Origin: Macrophomina tecta
Lineage: Eukaryota > Ascomycota > Dothideomycetes > Botryosphaeriales > Botryosphaeriaceae
Reading direction: 5' to 3'
Assembly: GCA_024180945.1 (NCBI GenBank)
Contig: JAKSGN010000034.1
Coordinates: forward strand, 179,599-243,598
DNA length: 64,000 nucleotides
The notes beneath the pieces were generated by a model. The model was not told where the DNA came from, did no database searches, and saw only the letters and a list, made by a program, of their open reading frames with translations. Made by a program: the position numbers and the translations under genes. Every line of letters begins with the position of its first letter. Position 1 is the first letter of the stretch. Shown here piece after piece: positions 1 to 10,153 of the stretch.

Positions 1-785
1 TTCTTATTATGCTCTGCTGAGCAGTGTGCGCATCTTTCTCTCTCTGTGCAGTTCCATGGTAGATGTCCAAACTGAAGACACAGGTGGCGTCTCTTCCTCT
101 CCATCCGGTAAGGTTCGACTCGATTGGTGTAGTTCTGGCCAAACACAAGCCCGTTCTGGATAGCGTTTCGGGCTGCCTCTTGAGAGCTAAACCAGATGCC
201 TAAGGAGGCATGTTGTCCTAGGGGCGAGTCTCTTTCTTCAACCAGGCTATATCCTCGATTTGTGTATCAATAAGACTGTTCTCCTGGACGATCTTTTGAA
301 TGGCTTCGCTTTTCCTTCCGACGTTGACTTCCGCTGTTGGTGTCCGGTGAACTACAATGCCAAACTGGGGGTGGGTGATTGCTGTTTCGTTTCCAAGCGT
401 TTTGGTCCAATCTATATTGCTCGCTGCGAGTTTCTTTGCTTCCTCATCCTTGAAGCGGATAAGATACCCTAGCTTTGTTGTTCCTACGCCAAGGACCGAT
501 GCATTTTTGTCAGACTATTTTGCCTTACTGCCTCAGATCAGCATCTACTCTTTTGCCACCTCCTCACTACTCCTCATCTTCACAAGCTTCAGATAGCAAT
601 ATCGGCTTCTATTCTCCTCGGTTATTCAAGCACTCATTTATGTATATAAGCAAGCCTACTTGCCTCCCTCTCAGGGGACAGGGCAGAATCTACTCTCTTT
701 CTGACCTCACTACTCACTACCAAAATCCAACAATTTTTGGTCCCGTCGTGTTTCTTAAGGGCCTGAGAGATATGTTCTAGTGCAG
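1..785 (-). pseudogene. LINE ORF1 (gag-like) fragment, split by a solo LTR
   Basis: Read on the minus strand, 1-480 is open without stops and ends at the window edge in a zinc-knuckle stretch (a HLCLQFGHLPWNC segment followed by CAHC), typical of the nucleic-acid-binding ORF1 of Tad/I-type LINEs. The upstream part holds an RRM-like segment (YLIRFKDEEAKKLA). The frame is interrupted by a solo LTR at 508-732 and continues beyond it to about 785. Sequence from 786 to about 1230 may be more of the same element, but I could not follow a clean frame. The family call is from motif style only. The RT ORF would lie left of position 1. Confidence 0.6.
508..732 (+). mobile_element. Solo LTR, family A (225 bp)
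   Basis: It starts TGTCAGACTATTTTGCC, ends AAATCCAACA, and is flanked by the 5-bp duplication ATTTT (503-507 and 733-737). The same sequence recurs at 18688-18915 (+) and at 2744-3195 (-). TG..CA ends, a short direct flank duplication and the lack of internal coding sequence identify a solo LTR left by LTR-LTR recombination. It sits inside the LINE ORF1 fragment. A TATATAAG stretch near 650 could be its promoter. Confidence 0.85.
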
Positions 786-1107
786 TCTTGGTTGGCATGT
801 ACCTTAAATCTGTTTAGGGCAAAAGAGCCTCAACACCATGCCAAGCATCTGAACCAAGGTGCCTTGAATGCCTTGGTAAATTTGCTTTGCAAGGCGGCGT
901 TTGCATGCGCATTGACAATTCAGCGGTCAGAGGCGTCTTACCTTGCTTTGCCTTGTCAATTGCGAGCCCTGGTGTTTCCCATAGTTGGTTGCCGTTGATC
1001 TGCCAGGGGACAAGTGCATATCCTGGCTTATTATCGAGGGATCCTGGTTCCTTGTTCGGTTTCTTCCTTGTTCGCCGGGATTTTGGCCGTGATGCCGTGC
1101 TCTCCAA

Positions 1108-2067
1108 CCTTCAGGAGTAGTCTTTGAATAACACCGTTGGTCGTGGCAGGTGTAGCCGGAAGCTTTGCTGGGCTATGCACACTATCTGTGTCCGCTTAGG
1201 TGCTATCGTAGAATTCACCATTTTTGCCTGTTAATCAGTTCTCTATCTGAGGGGAATGCGTCGGCAAAGTCGCCAATTACCGACGTTTCGTTGCGATAGG
1301 TGGCGGCGAATCGTTGGGACTCACTATGACACCACCCGGTGGCTCCTTTGTCACTTCGGTGAGTTGCGCAGTTGTTGTCGTAGCAGGCTGTGCAACTAAG
1401 TGTTGCGTTATTCGCAATCTTCCCTATTTACGGAGGTTCGCTGGCGTATCGGAAACCATTCCGTTTAAGCCACTACGCCAGATCTATTAGCCGCGAAATA
1501 TCCATAGAGAAAGCTGAAGGTGACAGCAGGGGATAAAGTAGTGGAAACCATTCGGTTTAAGCCAACTGTGCGACATAATGTGCGTGTTACCCGTTAGGCG
1601 TGCAGACATGGCGCCCCCGTTCCTCTGAGGATTTTTCTTTTCAGCCAATAAGTAGTTATCCCATTGGATGGGTTGTTTCGGATCATGTCCCAAGTTATGC
1701 CCTATTAGTTGCGGAACGTCTATCGGAGCGTTATGATTCTGACATGGTTGAGCCGTGGGCTAGTGGATCTAAAGCATAATCTTAGTTTTCATTGGAGAGA
1801 GATCTTCTATACTCTCAACTTAGAGCTGATCAACTGTAAGCCCCGATTCACTAGGAGCAGGGTCCTTAATATCGTTCAGAGCCACCCTATTATAAGTTGC
1901 CCTTGGCCATCTCCATTATCCTTAACGCTCCTATTACACCCTGTCTTTGCGTTCGTACGCTTTTGCCAAATACGCAGCAGTATTCGAATATTGTCACTTG
2001 CTTGGACTTTCCAGACCAAGTTCCTCCTTTTTCGGATATCTCGCCGGAAGTTTTGCCAACATCAGCC
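1108..2067. other. No recognisable gene; two-copy direct repeat
   Basis: I see no convincing gene here. A 22-bp motif, GGAAACCATTC(C/G)GTTTAAGCCA, occurs at 1451-1472 and again at 1543-1564 with one mismatch. The segment may be the 5' UTR of the LINE at the left edge or the promoter side of the rhodopsin-domain gene starting at 2068. Confidence 0.4.
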
Positions 2068-2580
2068 ATGGTGGAAGAAGCGGGCCGCCAATTAATAGTC
2101 ATTGTCGCTGTTCTCACCGTTCTGTCGTATATAAGCTTTGCCTTGCGATGCTACGTTCGCTGGATGCGGAAAAAATGGGGTCCGGATGATTCGTGTATGG
2201 TTGCTGCAACTGTACGCCGTTGGCTCCTTAATGTAAACTATGGACCCGTCTATTGCTAACACTGGCCCCAATAGCTCTTAATTACATGGCTCGCCGCCTG
2301 CTGTATTTCTGGAGCGCTGCACGGCTTCGGCATGAAAGACGAAGATTTCACTGGTGGTAACGCACAGGTCACGAAAGCGTTACTCGACGTCTTTATAGTC
2401 TTTCTTGCCTACCTTATTTCAACTCTTATAGTTAAGGTCAGCATCGCAGCACAGCTAATCCGCATAGCCTCCAGCCGACCTGGCTACGTTTGGTTCCTAC
2501 GCAGCCTGATGGGCGTCTACTTCTGCTTCATACTCGGCGAGTGCATATACTTTCTGCTGCGGTGCAGACCTTTGAAGTAA
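2068..2580 (+). pseudogene. Rhodopsin-domain (SAT4/PTH11-like) membrane protein, 3'-truncated
   Basis: Two exons fit well: 2068-2211 and 2275-2580. The 63-nt intron has GT..AG borders and a CTAAC branch-like site at 2256-2260. The product has 149 residues with a first hydrophobic helix (IVIVAVLTVLSYISFALRCYV), the RWMRKKWGPDD loop typical of fungal integral-membrane rhodopsin-domain proteins, and two or three further helices ending in CRPLK before a TAA. Family members usually have seven helices and about 300-400 residues, so the C-terminal half is missing. A long C/A homopolymer begins directly after the stop and marks the break. Function of the family is mostly unknown; some PTH11-type relatives act in surface sensing. 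Confidence 0.7.
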
Positions 2581-2610
2581 CTCCCCCCCCCCCCCAAAAA
2601 AAAAAAAAAA
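2581..2610. repeat. Homopolymer junction (C tract then A tract)
   Basis: About 13 C followed by about 15 A directly after the stop of the truncated rhodopsin-domain gene. It marks the point where gene sequence is replaced by repeat-derived DNA. Tract lengths could be assembly-sensitive. Confidence 0.8.
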
Positions 2611-2743
2611 CCAAATATTCCTCTCCTTCTCCCTTCTCCAAACTTCCCTAAAAAGAGCGGAGGAGCGAAATAGGAAAGAGAAAGAAAGTTGCACTTAAAA
2701 GATAAACGAAGAGAGAGGGTCAAGGAGAGCACGCGACGGTATC

Positions 2744-3195
2744 TGTTGGATTTTGGTGAGAAGAGTTGTGAGGTCAGAAAGAGAGTAGATTCTGCCTGTC
2801 TCCTGAGAGGGAGGTAGGTAGGCTTGCTTATATACATAAATGAGTGCTTGAATAACCGAGGAGAGTAGAAGCCGATATTGCTATCTGTTGAACAGTGAGG
2901 AATTGAGGTTCAATGCTGCCTCATTGAATAGTGTTGAAGCGACAGTATATATACATGATAGTGGGGAGGGTACATGAGGTGATGATGGTGTCTTGGTGGT
3001 GTGATGCTAAAAGTATAAAACTGGTGGTTGAAAAGATACGAATGACGGCAATCCGTAACGGCAATGGTGGTGATGGTTGACACTATCCGAAGCTTGTGAA
3101 GATGAGGAGTAGTGAGGAGGTGGCAAAGAGTAGATGCTGATCTTGATGCCCAAAAGAATGTGATGACTGAGGCAGTAAGGCAAAATAGTCTGACA
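2744..3195 (-). mobile_element. LTR, family A copy, interrupted by a family B solo LTR
   Basis: Reverse-complement copy of the 508-732 LTR, beginning TGTTGGATTTTGG and ending AGTCTGACA on the plus strand. It is split by the family B LTR at 2886-3082. Its outer flanks (GTATC and CTACA) do not match, so this copy was probably rearranged, or is the remnant of a longer element that extended to the left. Confidence 0.75.
2886..3082 (-). mobile_element. Solo LTR, family B (197 bp), nested in family A LTR
   Basis: Plus-strand ends are TGTTGAACAG and GGTTGACA, flanked by the perfect 5-bp duplication CTATC (2881-2885 and 3083-3087). A copy in the opposite orientation and of the same 197-bp length lies at 7910-8106. 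This is a clear nested solo LTR. Confidence 0.9.
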
Positions 3196-3233
3196 CTACA
3201 TCCGCTATACTCAACGTCCCAAACCGAGGTAGA

Positions 3234-4596
3234 TTAAGGCTTTCTGGTGAGGTCTACAGGGGTTTCAGGAGATCCGCCTTTTCCTATCTTCCTTCTTTTG
3301 TCATCTTGCTCATACTCAGATTCATGTGTCTCTAGTGGTCGCTTCATTGGCTGCGAGGCGCGGTTCCGGTTCTCCTTGCCACTGTCGCTAGTTCCGAATC
3401 CAGGGTATGGCGTCGGCTTCCGTCGATCTTGTACCCAGCGCTGAGAGGAGCTTCTGAGCCTTCTGGACCGAACCCCTTCCGCTGCTCGCTGACACCACCT
3501 TTTGTGTCTGATGCGCGCGGAACATTTTGCGTCAGGACAAAACTTTTCGACATCCGAGTCGTCCTCCTCAGTTTCACTAAGATCGGGCAGATGGGTTACA
3601 TATATGCGGCTTGCAGAACCTGCTTTCTCGTGAGCGGCTCTCCGGAAAATGCTGGATGTTCAGTGACTTACCACCTGATTCACACTTCCCCGTGCATGCC
3701 TCGACTTCAGGCGCTGTCTCGGTTCGACCCGCACCAATGGTCTCAGTGTCTGATGTAGATTCAGCATCGATATCCTGACTGTTGTCTTCACCGTTGCAAG
3801 GGTGCTCGATTGTCCTCCTATCTGAACATAAAATTAGTATAGTACCCGCTAACCGGTTGCACGCATATACCTGCTGGATCTACAGCTTCTTGTCCTTTGC
3901 GTGAAAGGAGCACGTTGAGCATCGGCAAATCTGTAATGATATAGTCCGGTGCCATGGCTCGAAACTCATCAAACAAGAACATCAGGAGAGGAGCGACTTT
4001 TTCGCACATTGGGGAGAGATCTGCTAGAGAGGTCACCTGTCCATGGTTGAGAATACCTTCAAAACACTCCTCTCCGTACTGCTCCAACTTTATGAAAAAG
4101 GTCATAACGTCCCACTGAAGTGTTTCTACCTCTTCTTTGTGAGCGTACATTCAAGACCACAGTGGTGTGTTATAGCCTACCCGGCATTTCATGGTTTCTG
4201 GTATATCTGTCGTCTTGAATTGGTGACCTCTCCTTCGTTTGATTCTGGCGAGTGGTTTCAGGGGTTGGAGGCGACGTGGGATCAGGAGCATATGGCCCGG
4301 CCTCTACATTGGCTTCAGGAGGGGTTAGACCGCGGCCTTCGCGACCAGTATTCGCCGAGGCTGGACAAAAAAATGATAAGCCCTTCAACATGTCTTGCTT
4401 AGTACACGACAACTGACGTACCTGGAAGTGCGGAGACATCGTCAGGCCGACTCTCAGAAGCCGCATGCGAGAGGGACTGCAGGCCCTTGGTTGCAGCAGC
4501 AGCGGTAACAGTAGTAGCAGCAGTAGTAGTAGTAGCATTGCTTTTACTGGCTCCGGAGCGATAGCGAGCATTGGTACAAGCGGAATGAGCTTCCAT
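3234..4596 (-). CDS. Hypothetical five-exon gene, 384 aa
   Basis: My exon model is complement(3234-3619, 3672-3821, 3871-4134, 4181-4360, 4422-4596). All four introns are 46-61 nt, start GT, end AG and interrupt codons after the first base. The joined frame is 1155 nt with no stop until TAA. The N-terminus is Ser/Thr/Ala-rich (an imperfect GTA/GCA trinucleotide run near 4500-4540), then a Pro-rich part. The best-structured region is VETLQWDVMTFFIKLEQYG to about PAG, probably helical. An acidic stretch, a Cys/His patch (CPDAKCSARIRHKRWC) and a basic tail ending DLTRKP follow. I do not recognise the family. The gene is transcribed toward the family A LTR, whose edge lies about 40 bp past the stop. 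Confidence 0.65.
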
Positions 4597-5455
4597 CGCG
4601 AGGTTCTGGAGAAACTTAGACGAGATGAGGTAAGTCAGGGAAAGGCGTGGTGGATGAATATGACGGCAAAGGTTCAGGGTTCACCTTATATATCCTCAGC
4701 CAGGTAAGACACGTGCAGCTCTGAGAGTGCAATATTTCCGAAATAGCCGTCCGTTTCTCCAAAACAGCAGTCTCACCGTATCTTCGCCACACAATCCGCT
4801 ACGTAACGCGGCATAAAGGTAAGGTGAGGCAAGAAGACGTGGCGGCATTACTGTGGTTGAATTGATGCGGCGTTGTCCAGATCAGCGCCGGTACCTGGTG
4901 CTTCTGAGACCGTCCAAGTGCATCCCACACGCGCACCTCCGTTGCACCCCTATGACTCCACGAAACCCCCTGCTTATCGCGGTGGCACACTGGGCCCAAA
5001 GGCCCGCATCATGCAGGAGCTCCACATTCGAGGATCGGAGGCGGGAAAATGCGCTGTCAATGCTGAATGTACGTGCGCGATGAAAATTCCAATCTGCAGC
5101 CCACTTTAGTACAAAGCGGTATGTTGACCCGTCCGATCCAACGGGCAAGCGGAAGAGCTCGAGCACTTGCATCAAGCGGCAACATCGGGAGCACGCTGGC
5201 AGCCGGGGTGCGCTTTTTGGGGAGTTTGGTTCAGTTGTCTTTACCATTCAAGATTAGCACCGGTCAACCGCTGAGCGCCGGCTCGCTCCGATTATCCTTT
5301 CTCCAGGAAGTTGCCACGGGGTCATCTCTTAGCAAGCCATCTCGCGCCTCTTAAAAACACAAAGCAAGTTCTACACACGTAGAGCCAAAAAAGAAAAAAA
5401 AAACGATCTAATAATCTCCTCTCACACTATGTCTGAGTTCTCAGTATCCTTTCCT
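4597..5455. other. Intergenic; no supported gene
   Basis: The only sizeable open frame (minus, 4882-5247, 121 codons) has no family signature and no partner exon. The stretch probably holds the upstream region of the 384-aa gene and the 3' region of the next minus-strand gene. Confidence 0.4.
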
Positions 5456-6217
5456 TCAACGGAAAGATCCTCCCGTCCTCAATACCATCTGGTAGTAGTT
5501 GTAGGAGGCCTCATCGGCCTCGTAGCTCTCCCAGGACTTCCAGTCAGACCATTCCGCGGCGGCCACTACCACCTCAAAATCCGCGAGGCACAAAACACTG
5601 CTATTGTACACGAGCGCCACCAACTCATCAGATGCTGGCTTGCCATGGTAAAACACCGCATGAACACTCTTTTCGTCAATCATTGTACAGAGAGTCTCTT
5701 GATCGACTTCCTGATATTCGAGAACTTTCCTTCGGTATACCACCTCTCCTGTAACAGTATCGCGGCCGAACTCGAGACCACAAATAATGTCCGACAGGCT
5801 AGCGGGCGCGTGGCACGAGTCCTGCTGACCTTGATGGGGTGCTGACTGGGCTTGGGTTGACGGATTTGCACCAACTATGTTAACGTAAGTCAATGGTTCC
5901 TGCTTCGACCTGTTGACCTTACCATTCAGAGTCTTCTCTGGCTCAGGGGTCTCTCTCTCGGCTTCATAGCACCATGCCGGTGGCAGCCTGTCGGAATTAT
6001 GGTGGACTCTGACCCCACGTTGGACCTCTTCATCGTCGTTTGGCTCGTCGGAATCCGAGGAGGTATGAATGGTAGTCGCATCGTCCTCAAGGTGTAGCCA
6101 GGACAAACCTTTCTCTAAGGAGTAATCGGGGTCTGCAGGAAGCCTTGAGTCACTGCGAACTGTAAGTCCTGCGTTGGGACTTACTATGCAAGTAATCGCC
6201 CGTCTTTTTGACTTCAC
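5456..6217 (-). CDS. Hypothetical protein, about 250 aa, start unresolved
   Basis: An open frame of about 250 codons on the minus strand ends at 5456. It has a polar, acidic N-terminal half (SSDSDEPNDDEE) and a more globular C-terminal half (LSDIICGLEFGRDTVTGEVVYRRKVLEYQEVD and onward to YNYYQMVLRTGGSFR). No ATG opens this frame. The nearest ATG upstream (6242) is in another frame and would need a 25-nt intron, which is too short to be believable. A first exon further upstream, or a frameshift, is more likely. Not recognised. Confidence 0.45.
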   Translation of the reverse strand: MKSKRRAITCIVSPNAGLTVRSDSRLPADPDYSLEKGLSWLHLEDDATTIHTSSDSDEPNDDEEVQRGVRVHHNSDRLPPAWCYEAERETPEPEKTLNGKVNRSKQEPLTYVNIVGANPSTQAQSAPHQGQQDSCHAPASLSDIICGLEFGRDTVTGEVVYRRKVLEYQEVDQETLCTMIDEKSVHAVFYHGKPASDELVALVYNSSVLCLADFEVVVAAAEWSDWKSWESYEADEASYNYYQMVLRTGGSFR

Positions 6218-6875
6218 TGATTTGGAGCGTAGGAAGTCTCATCTTGTCTGCTTTTACTTCAGAGTTGGCTGGGTCGGCCGGCGCAGGAGCTTGACGTGGA
6301 GTACCGGCACAGGACTTGGGAGCTTATATGTTGCCAGGAGGGATGAGGGTGCGTCCTTCCGAAGAATACATCACAATCGTGTGACACGCAATCGCATGAC
6401 GGGAACTGGAGAGATAATTTCGGCATTGTAGAACGTGGCACGGGGATAGCACACTGCTCGTCTCCTGAAGTGACTCTGGCTGATTGTAGATCAACAGGTA
6501 GCGTCGTGAGGAGTCCCACCAACAGCCCCGCAGTAAGCGCTCAACAAGGGCCCACATGGAGCACCACGCCCCTAGCAAGAGCATGGTCTTAACGTAGCAT
6601 TGGCTCATGCAACCAACGTAGTTCCCCTGGCCCTTGGACGACATGCACGGCGTGAAACCCCAGCATGCCTTTGCGCGCTGCGGCTTCTCATACGTCACGC
6701 GCAACCCCGTGAGCTGGAGACCCTAGCTTAGGCCACAATGTGGGTGGTGAAGGAAGTGCCGCGGCAAAGCCGCTTGGTGCTGGCAATTGTCGGCGTGTAC
6801 CTCGGAGCACTATCCGATTGCACAAGAGCTCCGCTTTAGCACCCGGTGACTTTCTTCAGTAGATCTGTCTTTTAG

Positions 6876-6883
6876 TATAAATA
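6876..6883 (+). promoter_or_regulatory. TATA box (TATAAATA)
   Basis: A consensus-like TATAAATA lies 89 bp upstream of the ATG of the possible micro-gene at 6972, at plausible distance for a fungal core promoter. Confidence 0.4.
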
Positions 6884-6971
6884 CGTGCCACACATAATTG
6901 GTACCACAATCTACGAGCAGCTTGCTATCCCTAAGTGTGATCTACAGCTGGACTTATCTATAGATTCAACC

Positions 6972-7227
6972 ATGGTAAAACTAGTTAGTACGCTGGTATG
7001 AATATTTTATTGATGAGGTACTGACTTGATAATAGCTCGACTTACAGGAGCCCGATCAAGGCCGCGGCGGTTATGACACGACGGGCACACCAAAGCCACC
7101 GACGAACAAGCGGGCGCTCGTAAGCAAGATCGTTAAAGGTAAATAGCGGCAACTTCGAGTGAATCTTCCGAGTTGTGACTAATACTGAGCACTTTGTCGG
7201 GTGACCGCAGTCGTTCTCGTTTGTTAA
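6972..7227 (+). CDS. Possible micro-gene, 39-aa peptide, three exons
   Basis: Exons 6972-6983, 7048-7138 and 7211-7227 join into ATG..TAA of 120 nt. Intron 1 (64 nt) begins GTTAGT and ends TTACAG, with CTGAC at 7021-7025. Intron 2 (72 nt) begins GTAAAT and ends CCGCAG, with a GACTAAT branch-like site. The peptide begins MVKLEPDQGRGGYDTTG, continues with a Pro/Lys/Arg part (KPPTNKRALVSKIVK) and ends VVLVC. There is no signal peptide. A TATA box lies upstream. The two well-formed introns argue for a real gene; the very short product argues for caution. It could also be an upstream reading frame or a non-coding spliced RNA. Not recognised. Confidence 0.35.
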
Positions 7228-7904
7228 TTAGACACTTTTTCCACCTCTTCGGAGATCATGGACTTGGCTGGAGGGAAAGTGTTAAGTGAGACAGGAGCCT
7301 GACGTTCTACGTTCCATAGAAATCTAAAGTTTCATTCTTGAAGAATGTTGTTGCCATGCAGGACTACAGCAAGGAATTGGCGAAGTGAGAGTGAGCAGGC
7401 CGTGAACATCTCCGTCGCCCACGACAACGTGTTCAAAACGCCACGCCGCATATGTCTCCTGAGGATAGTGAAGGCACCGACTGAGTAGAGTGAATACGGA
7501 GCTATGTCCGCGGTTAGATGCTGGCTAATATTGAGTAGCGGAGAAAATTGCCTACGCAACGCAAGCCTGCTCATTTTAGATGTCCTGAAGAGTGTAGCAC
7601 CATTGTACAGAAGATAGAAGACCATCCGGCTGCCAGCATAAGTCACAGACGCCGCTCCACCGTGCCCAGGTTTATCCCAGATGACAATATAGTCTCCAAG
7701 CTGTCCTCATTTCCCCTCGAGTCTCTTGTAGAGTTCATCTTGATTGGAGGATCGGCTCCTGATGAGGAAATTATTCGAACCTCCGTTGAGCGAGTTTGAG
7801 CTCCTCGGTGGCGTAAAGCATGCACCGACTTGGTTGTAGGGTCCATTGTCAGCTCAGGAGCGTGCCGGTCCCGGCAGTTCGCGCAGGGCACGAAACTGCT
7901 ATCG
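7228..7904. other. Short minus-strand open frames only
   Basis: Two minus-strand open frames (7332-7646, 104 codons; 7643-7843, 67 codons from the ATG at 7843) overlap end to start. Neither has a recognisable motif, and I found no splice model that joins them. Left uncalled. Confidence 0.3.
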
Positions 7905-7909
7905 AAACG

Positions 7910-8106
7910 TGTCAACCATCACCACCATTGCCGTTACGGATTGCCGTCATTCGTATCTTTTCAGCCACCAGTTTTATACTTTTAGCATCACACCACCGAG
8001 ACACCATCATCACCTCATGTACCCTCCCCACTATCATGTATATATACTGTCGCTTCAACACTATTCAATGAGGCAGCAGTGTCTCCAATTCACACACTGT
8101 TCAACA
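7910..8106 (+). mobile_element. Solo LTR, family B (197 bp)
   Basis: It starts TGTCAACCATCACC and ends CACTGTTCAACA, with the perfect 5-bp duplication AAACG at 7905-7909 and 8107-8111. It has the same length as the copy at 2886-3082 in inverse orientation. It contains TATATATAC near 8040. Confidence 0.9.
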
Positions 8107-8126
8107 AAACGTTTTGTTGAACAGTG
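8095..8126. repeat. 32-bp perfect palindrome across LTR end and target site
   Basis: The last bases of the family B LTR, the AAACG duplication and the host flank form a perfect inverted repeat (CACTGTTCAACAAAAC and its complement), centred at 8110/8111. The host flank happens to read like the inverted LTR end. Confidence 0.8.
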
Positions 8127-8178
8127 CGGGTGAAGGAGTTGGACACTGCTGTCCGTTTGCATTGTGCTGCATACGGTG

Positions 8179-8204
8179 ATATATATATATATATATATAT
8201 ATAT
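8179..8204. repeat. AT dinucleotide microsatellite
   Basis: About 13 uninterrupted AT units next to the solo LTR. The plus-strand frame at 8326-8619 that follows (no ATG) looks coding-like but is unsupported. Confidence 0.9.
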
Positions 8205-8605
8205 GTGAGATATACGAGCAGGTGGTGATAAGGAGGGTGGGGGATAGATAATGATCGTGGTGTTGAGTTTGATAACATGATAATGAGTAAAAGCATTTGC
8301 ACAAGATGACGTTGTTTGACACGTTTTGACCCTCCGTGTCGATGCTCAGAAGAGACCCACTACGGCCACAGATCCCGAGGACGAAAGCAGCGCGGACCAG
8401 TACGGGACCAACAAGAAGAAGGGCTTCGGCGATTGGGTACAAACTTCGAATAGTGGTATAGAACTTTGGCGGAGATTCAAGGAAAGAATTGCGGAAGAAG
8501 AATGTGGCGTGCTGTACATCTCGAAAATCTGCAACATAGAGCATTTTTGTGAGCATTCGAGGTCTGAGCGCGATAAAAAGCAAGTTGATTGGATTCTACG
8601 GCTGA

Positions 8606-9564
8606 CTATTCCTGCCTAACACGCTTTTCTTCCTCCTGAAACTCCCCATCGAACTCTGTCTGGAAATGGAGGTGAAACCGCCCGTATGGAGCTTGCTGGA
8701 TGCCCATGAGTATCCACCAGAGATAATCTGCGTTGCGGTGGACCAGGAACCAGTAGAGGTCCCAATCACAGGGATCTTTGCCAGCTGCGAGTGGGGGCGT
8801 CCAATAACCAAAGCTATCCCATGCCTCGTCATCATTCAGTGTTCTAAGCAACGTTGTCCAAAAGTCACTGGAGAGACCAAGAAGCAGGCCATCCCATTCC
8901 TCGTCATTCAGTACCGTCGCGTGCTTGTGTCTCCTACTGTAATGGACGACGCCATCAACCATCCAAATCTTCAGCCCGTAGATGATGTGGCCGGGTGACC
9001 GCGCCATCTTCTTGTACTCGGGCCAACATCCGGATGGCAAGTAGGTTTCACATCTCTGCACCATCGTTTTGAGGCGCTCTTCTCCGTCAAAGTCGATAGT
9101 AATGGGGGTCAGCGGTTCGATACGCAAGGATTCTGTAAAAGTGTTAATTGCGATGAGCATTATTATTTTTCACGTGGAATATCTCACGTAGGCTTTCGTC
9201 GATCGTGGTCACTGATTCCGCGTCTTCCTCGTCTTCGGAAGGAGTCAAAGAAGGCTCAGACTCATCTGGCGATGGATCTAAGCCGAAGTGTAATTAATAA
9301 TCGGGTTTAGATCTCTGCGATACGCTACCTACCAGATAAAGTTCCATGAAGGGACAGTTGGGTTTCTCTAGATTGTGAGCTTGGATGGACCAGCGTCAAA
9401 TCGTCGAGTACCGCCTTTACGGTCTTCAACCCTTCCGTCAAAGATTCGGATTTGAGGAATTCTTGGATATCAGCCCGTATTGACTCGTCGAAATGACGGT
9501 AGTCATTTGTGCTTCGTTCGGTCTGGTGCGTCGAAATTGAAGGAAAACGAGGAGGACGCGCCAT
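8606..9564 (-). CDS. Hypothetical three-exon gene, 282 aa
   Basis: Exon model complement(8606-9132, 9188-9277, 9333-9564) gives 849 nt, ATG to stop, with two 55-nt introns starting GTAGGT and GTGAGA and ending TTAG and ACAG. The N-terminus begins MARPPRFPSIS. A low-complexity acidic linker (PSPDESEPSLTPSEDEEDAE) sits at about residues 79-98, followed by a Trp/Tyr-rich globular part of about 175 residues (for example YGLKIWMVDGVVHYSRRHK and WDLYWFLVHRNADYLWW). No catalytic motif is recognised. It is transcribed away from the 620-aa gene starting at 10154, so 9565-10153 is a shared divergent promoter. Confidence 0.65.
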
Positions 9565-10153
9565 GGTGACGAGAAATGAGGCACGCTAAACCAGAGCCGA
9601 GTCGAGAACCGTGATTGTATGAGGAAGAGCTAAGGCCGGCTCAATATTTAAAGTGGCACTACATTGATGGCAGCGAGCTCACGGATTGGATGGGTACTGG
9701 GTTTCACCCAAAGGTGAGCGAGGTCTACTTTGGGATGGTTAAGATGCACGCAAGGGCTATTCCGGAAATAAGAGCCATGGTATCAGCTGCAGGTGTCGTC
9801 TGCGGTCGAAAGATGTATGCTTGGTCAAGCTGACGGCTGGGCCTCCTATAGGACATCCGGAGTATCGGAGTTCGAGTGGCATAATGCACGGTCTAATCTG
9901 TCAATGCCCTCGGTCTAGGTCATTGCCGTCGGCACGGAGCGTCCGTGGGTCACACCGTCCCGCCTGCGCACGCTTCTTGGCGGCCCACCAAAGCAGGTTA
10001 AGCCCGTGTGCGAGCTGCGCTGAATAGCACCGGATAGCCACCGCTCGGAGATTCTCGGCATTATTTAGACACATATAATTGGCACGTCGCCAGGCAGCTC
10101 ACCTACAAGTAAGTGGGCTGCCCCCTCAAGTGTGCGTCTCATTGTCCCACAAC
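9565..10153. promoter_or_regulatory. Divergent promoter region
   Basis: 589 bp between two genes transcribed in opposite directions. There is an AT-rich AATATTTAAA near 9642-9651. A 72-codon frame at 9615-9833 is not supported as a gene. Confidence 0.35.

Noticed and set aside
2744..3195. Full LTR retrotransposon to the left of the family A copy
   Set aside because: No second LTR, primer site or coding sequence between 2581 and 2744; flanks do not match.
6180..6242. A 25-nt intron that would give the 5456-6217 gene an ATG
   Set aside because: Too short for a fungal spliceosomal intron although GT..AG and frame fit.
8101..8583. 160-codon minus-strand frame
   Set aside because: It runs through the AT microsatellite and the solo LTR end; no family signal.
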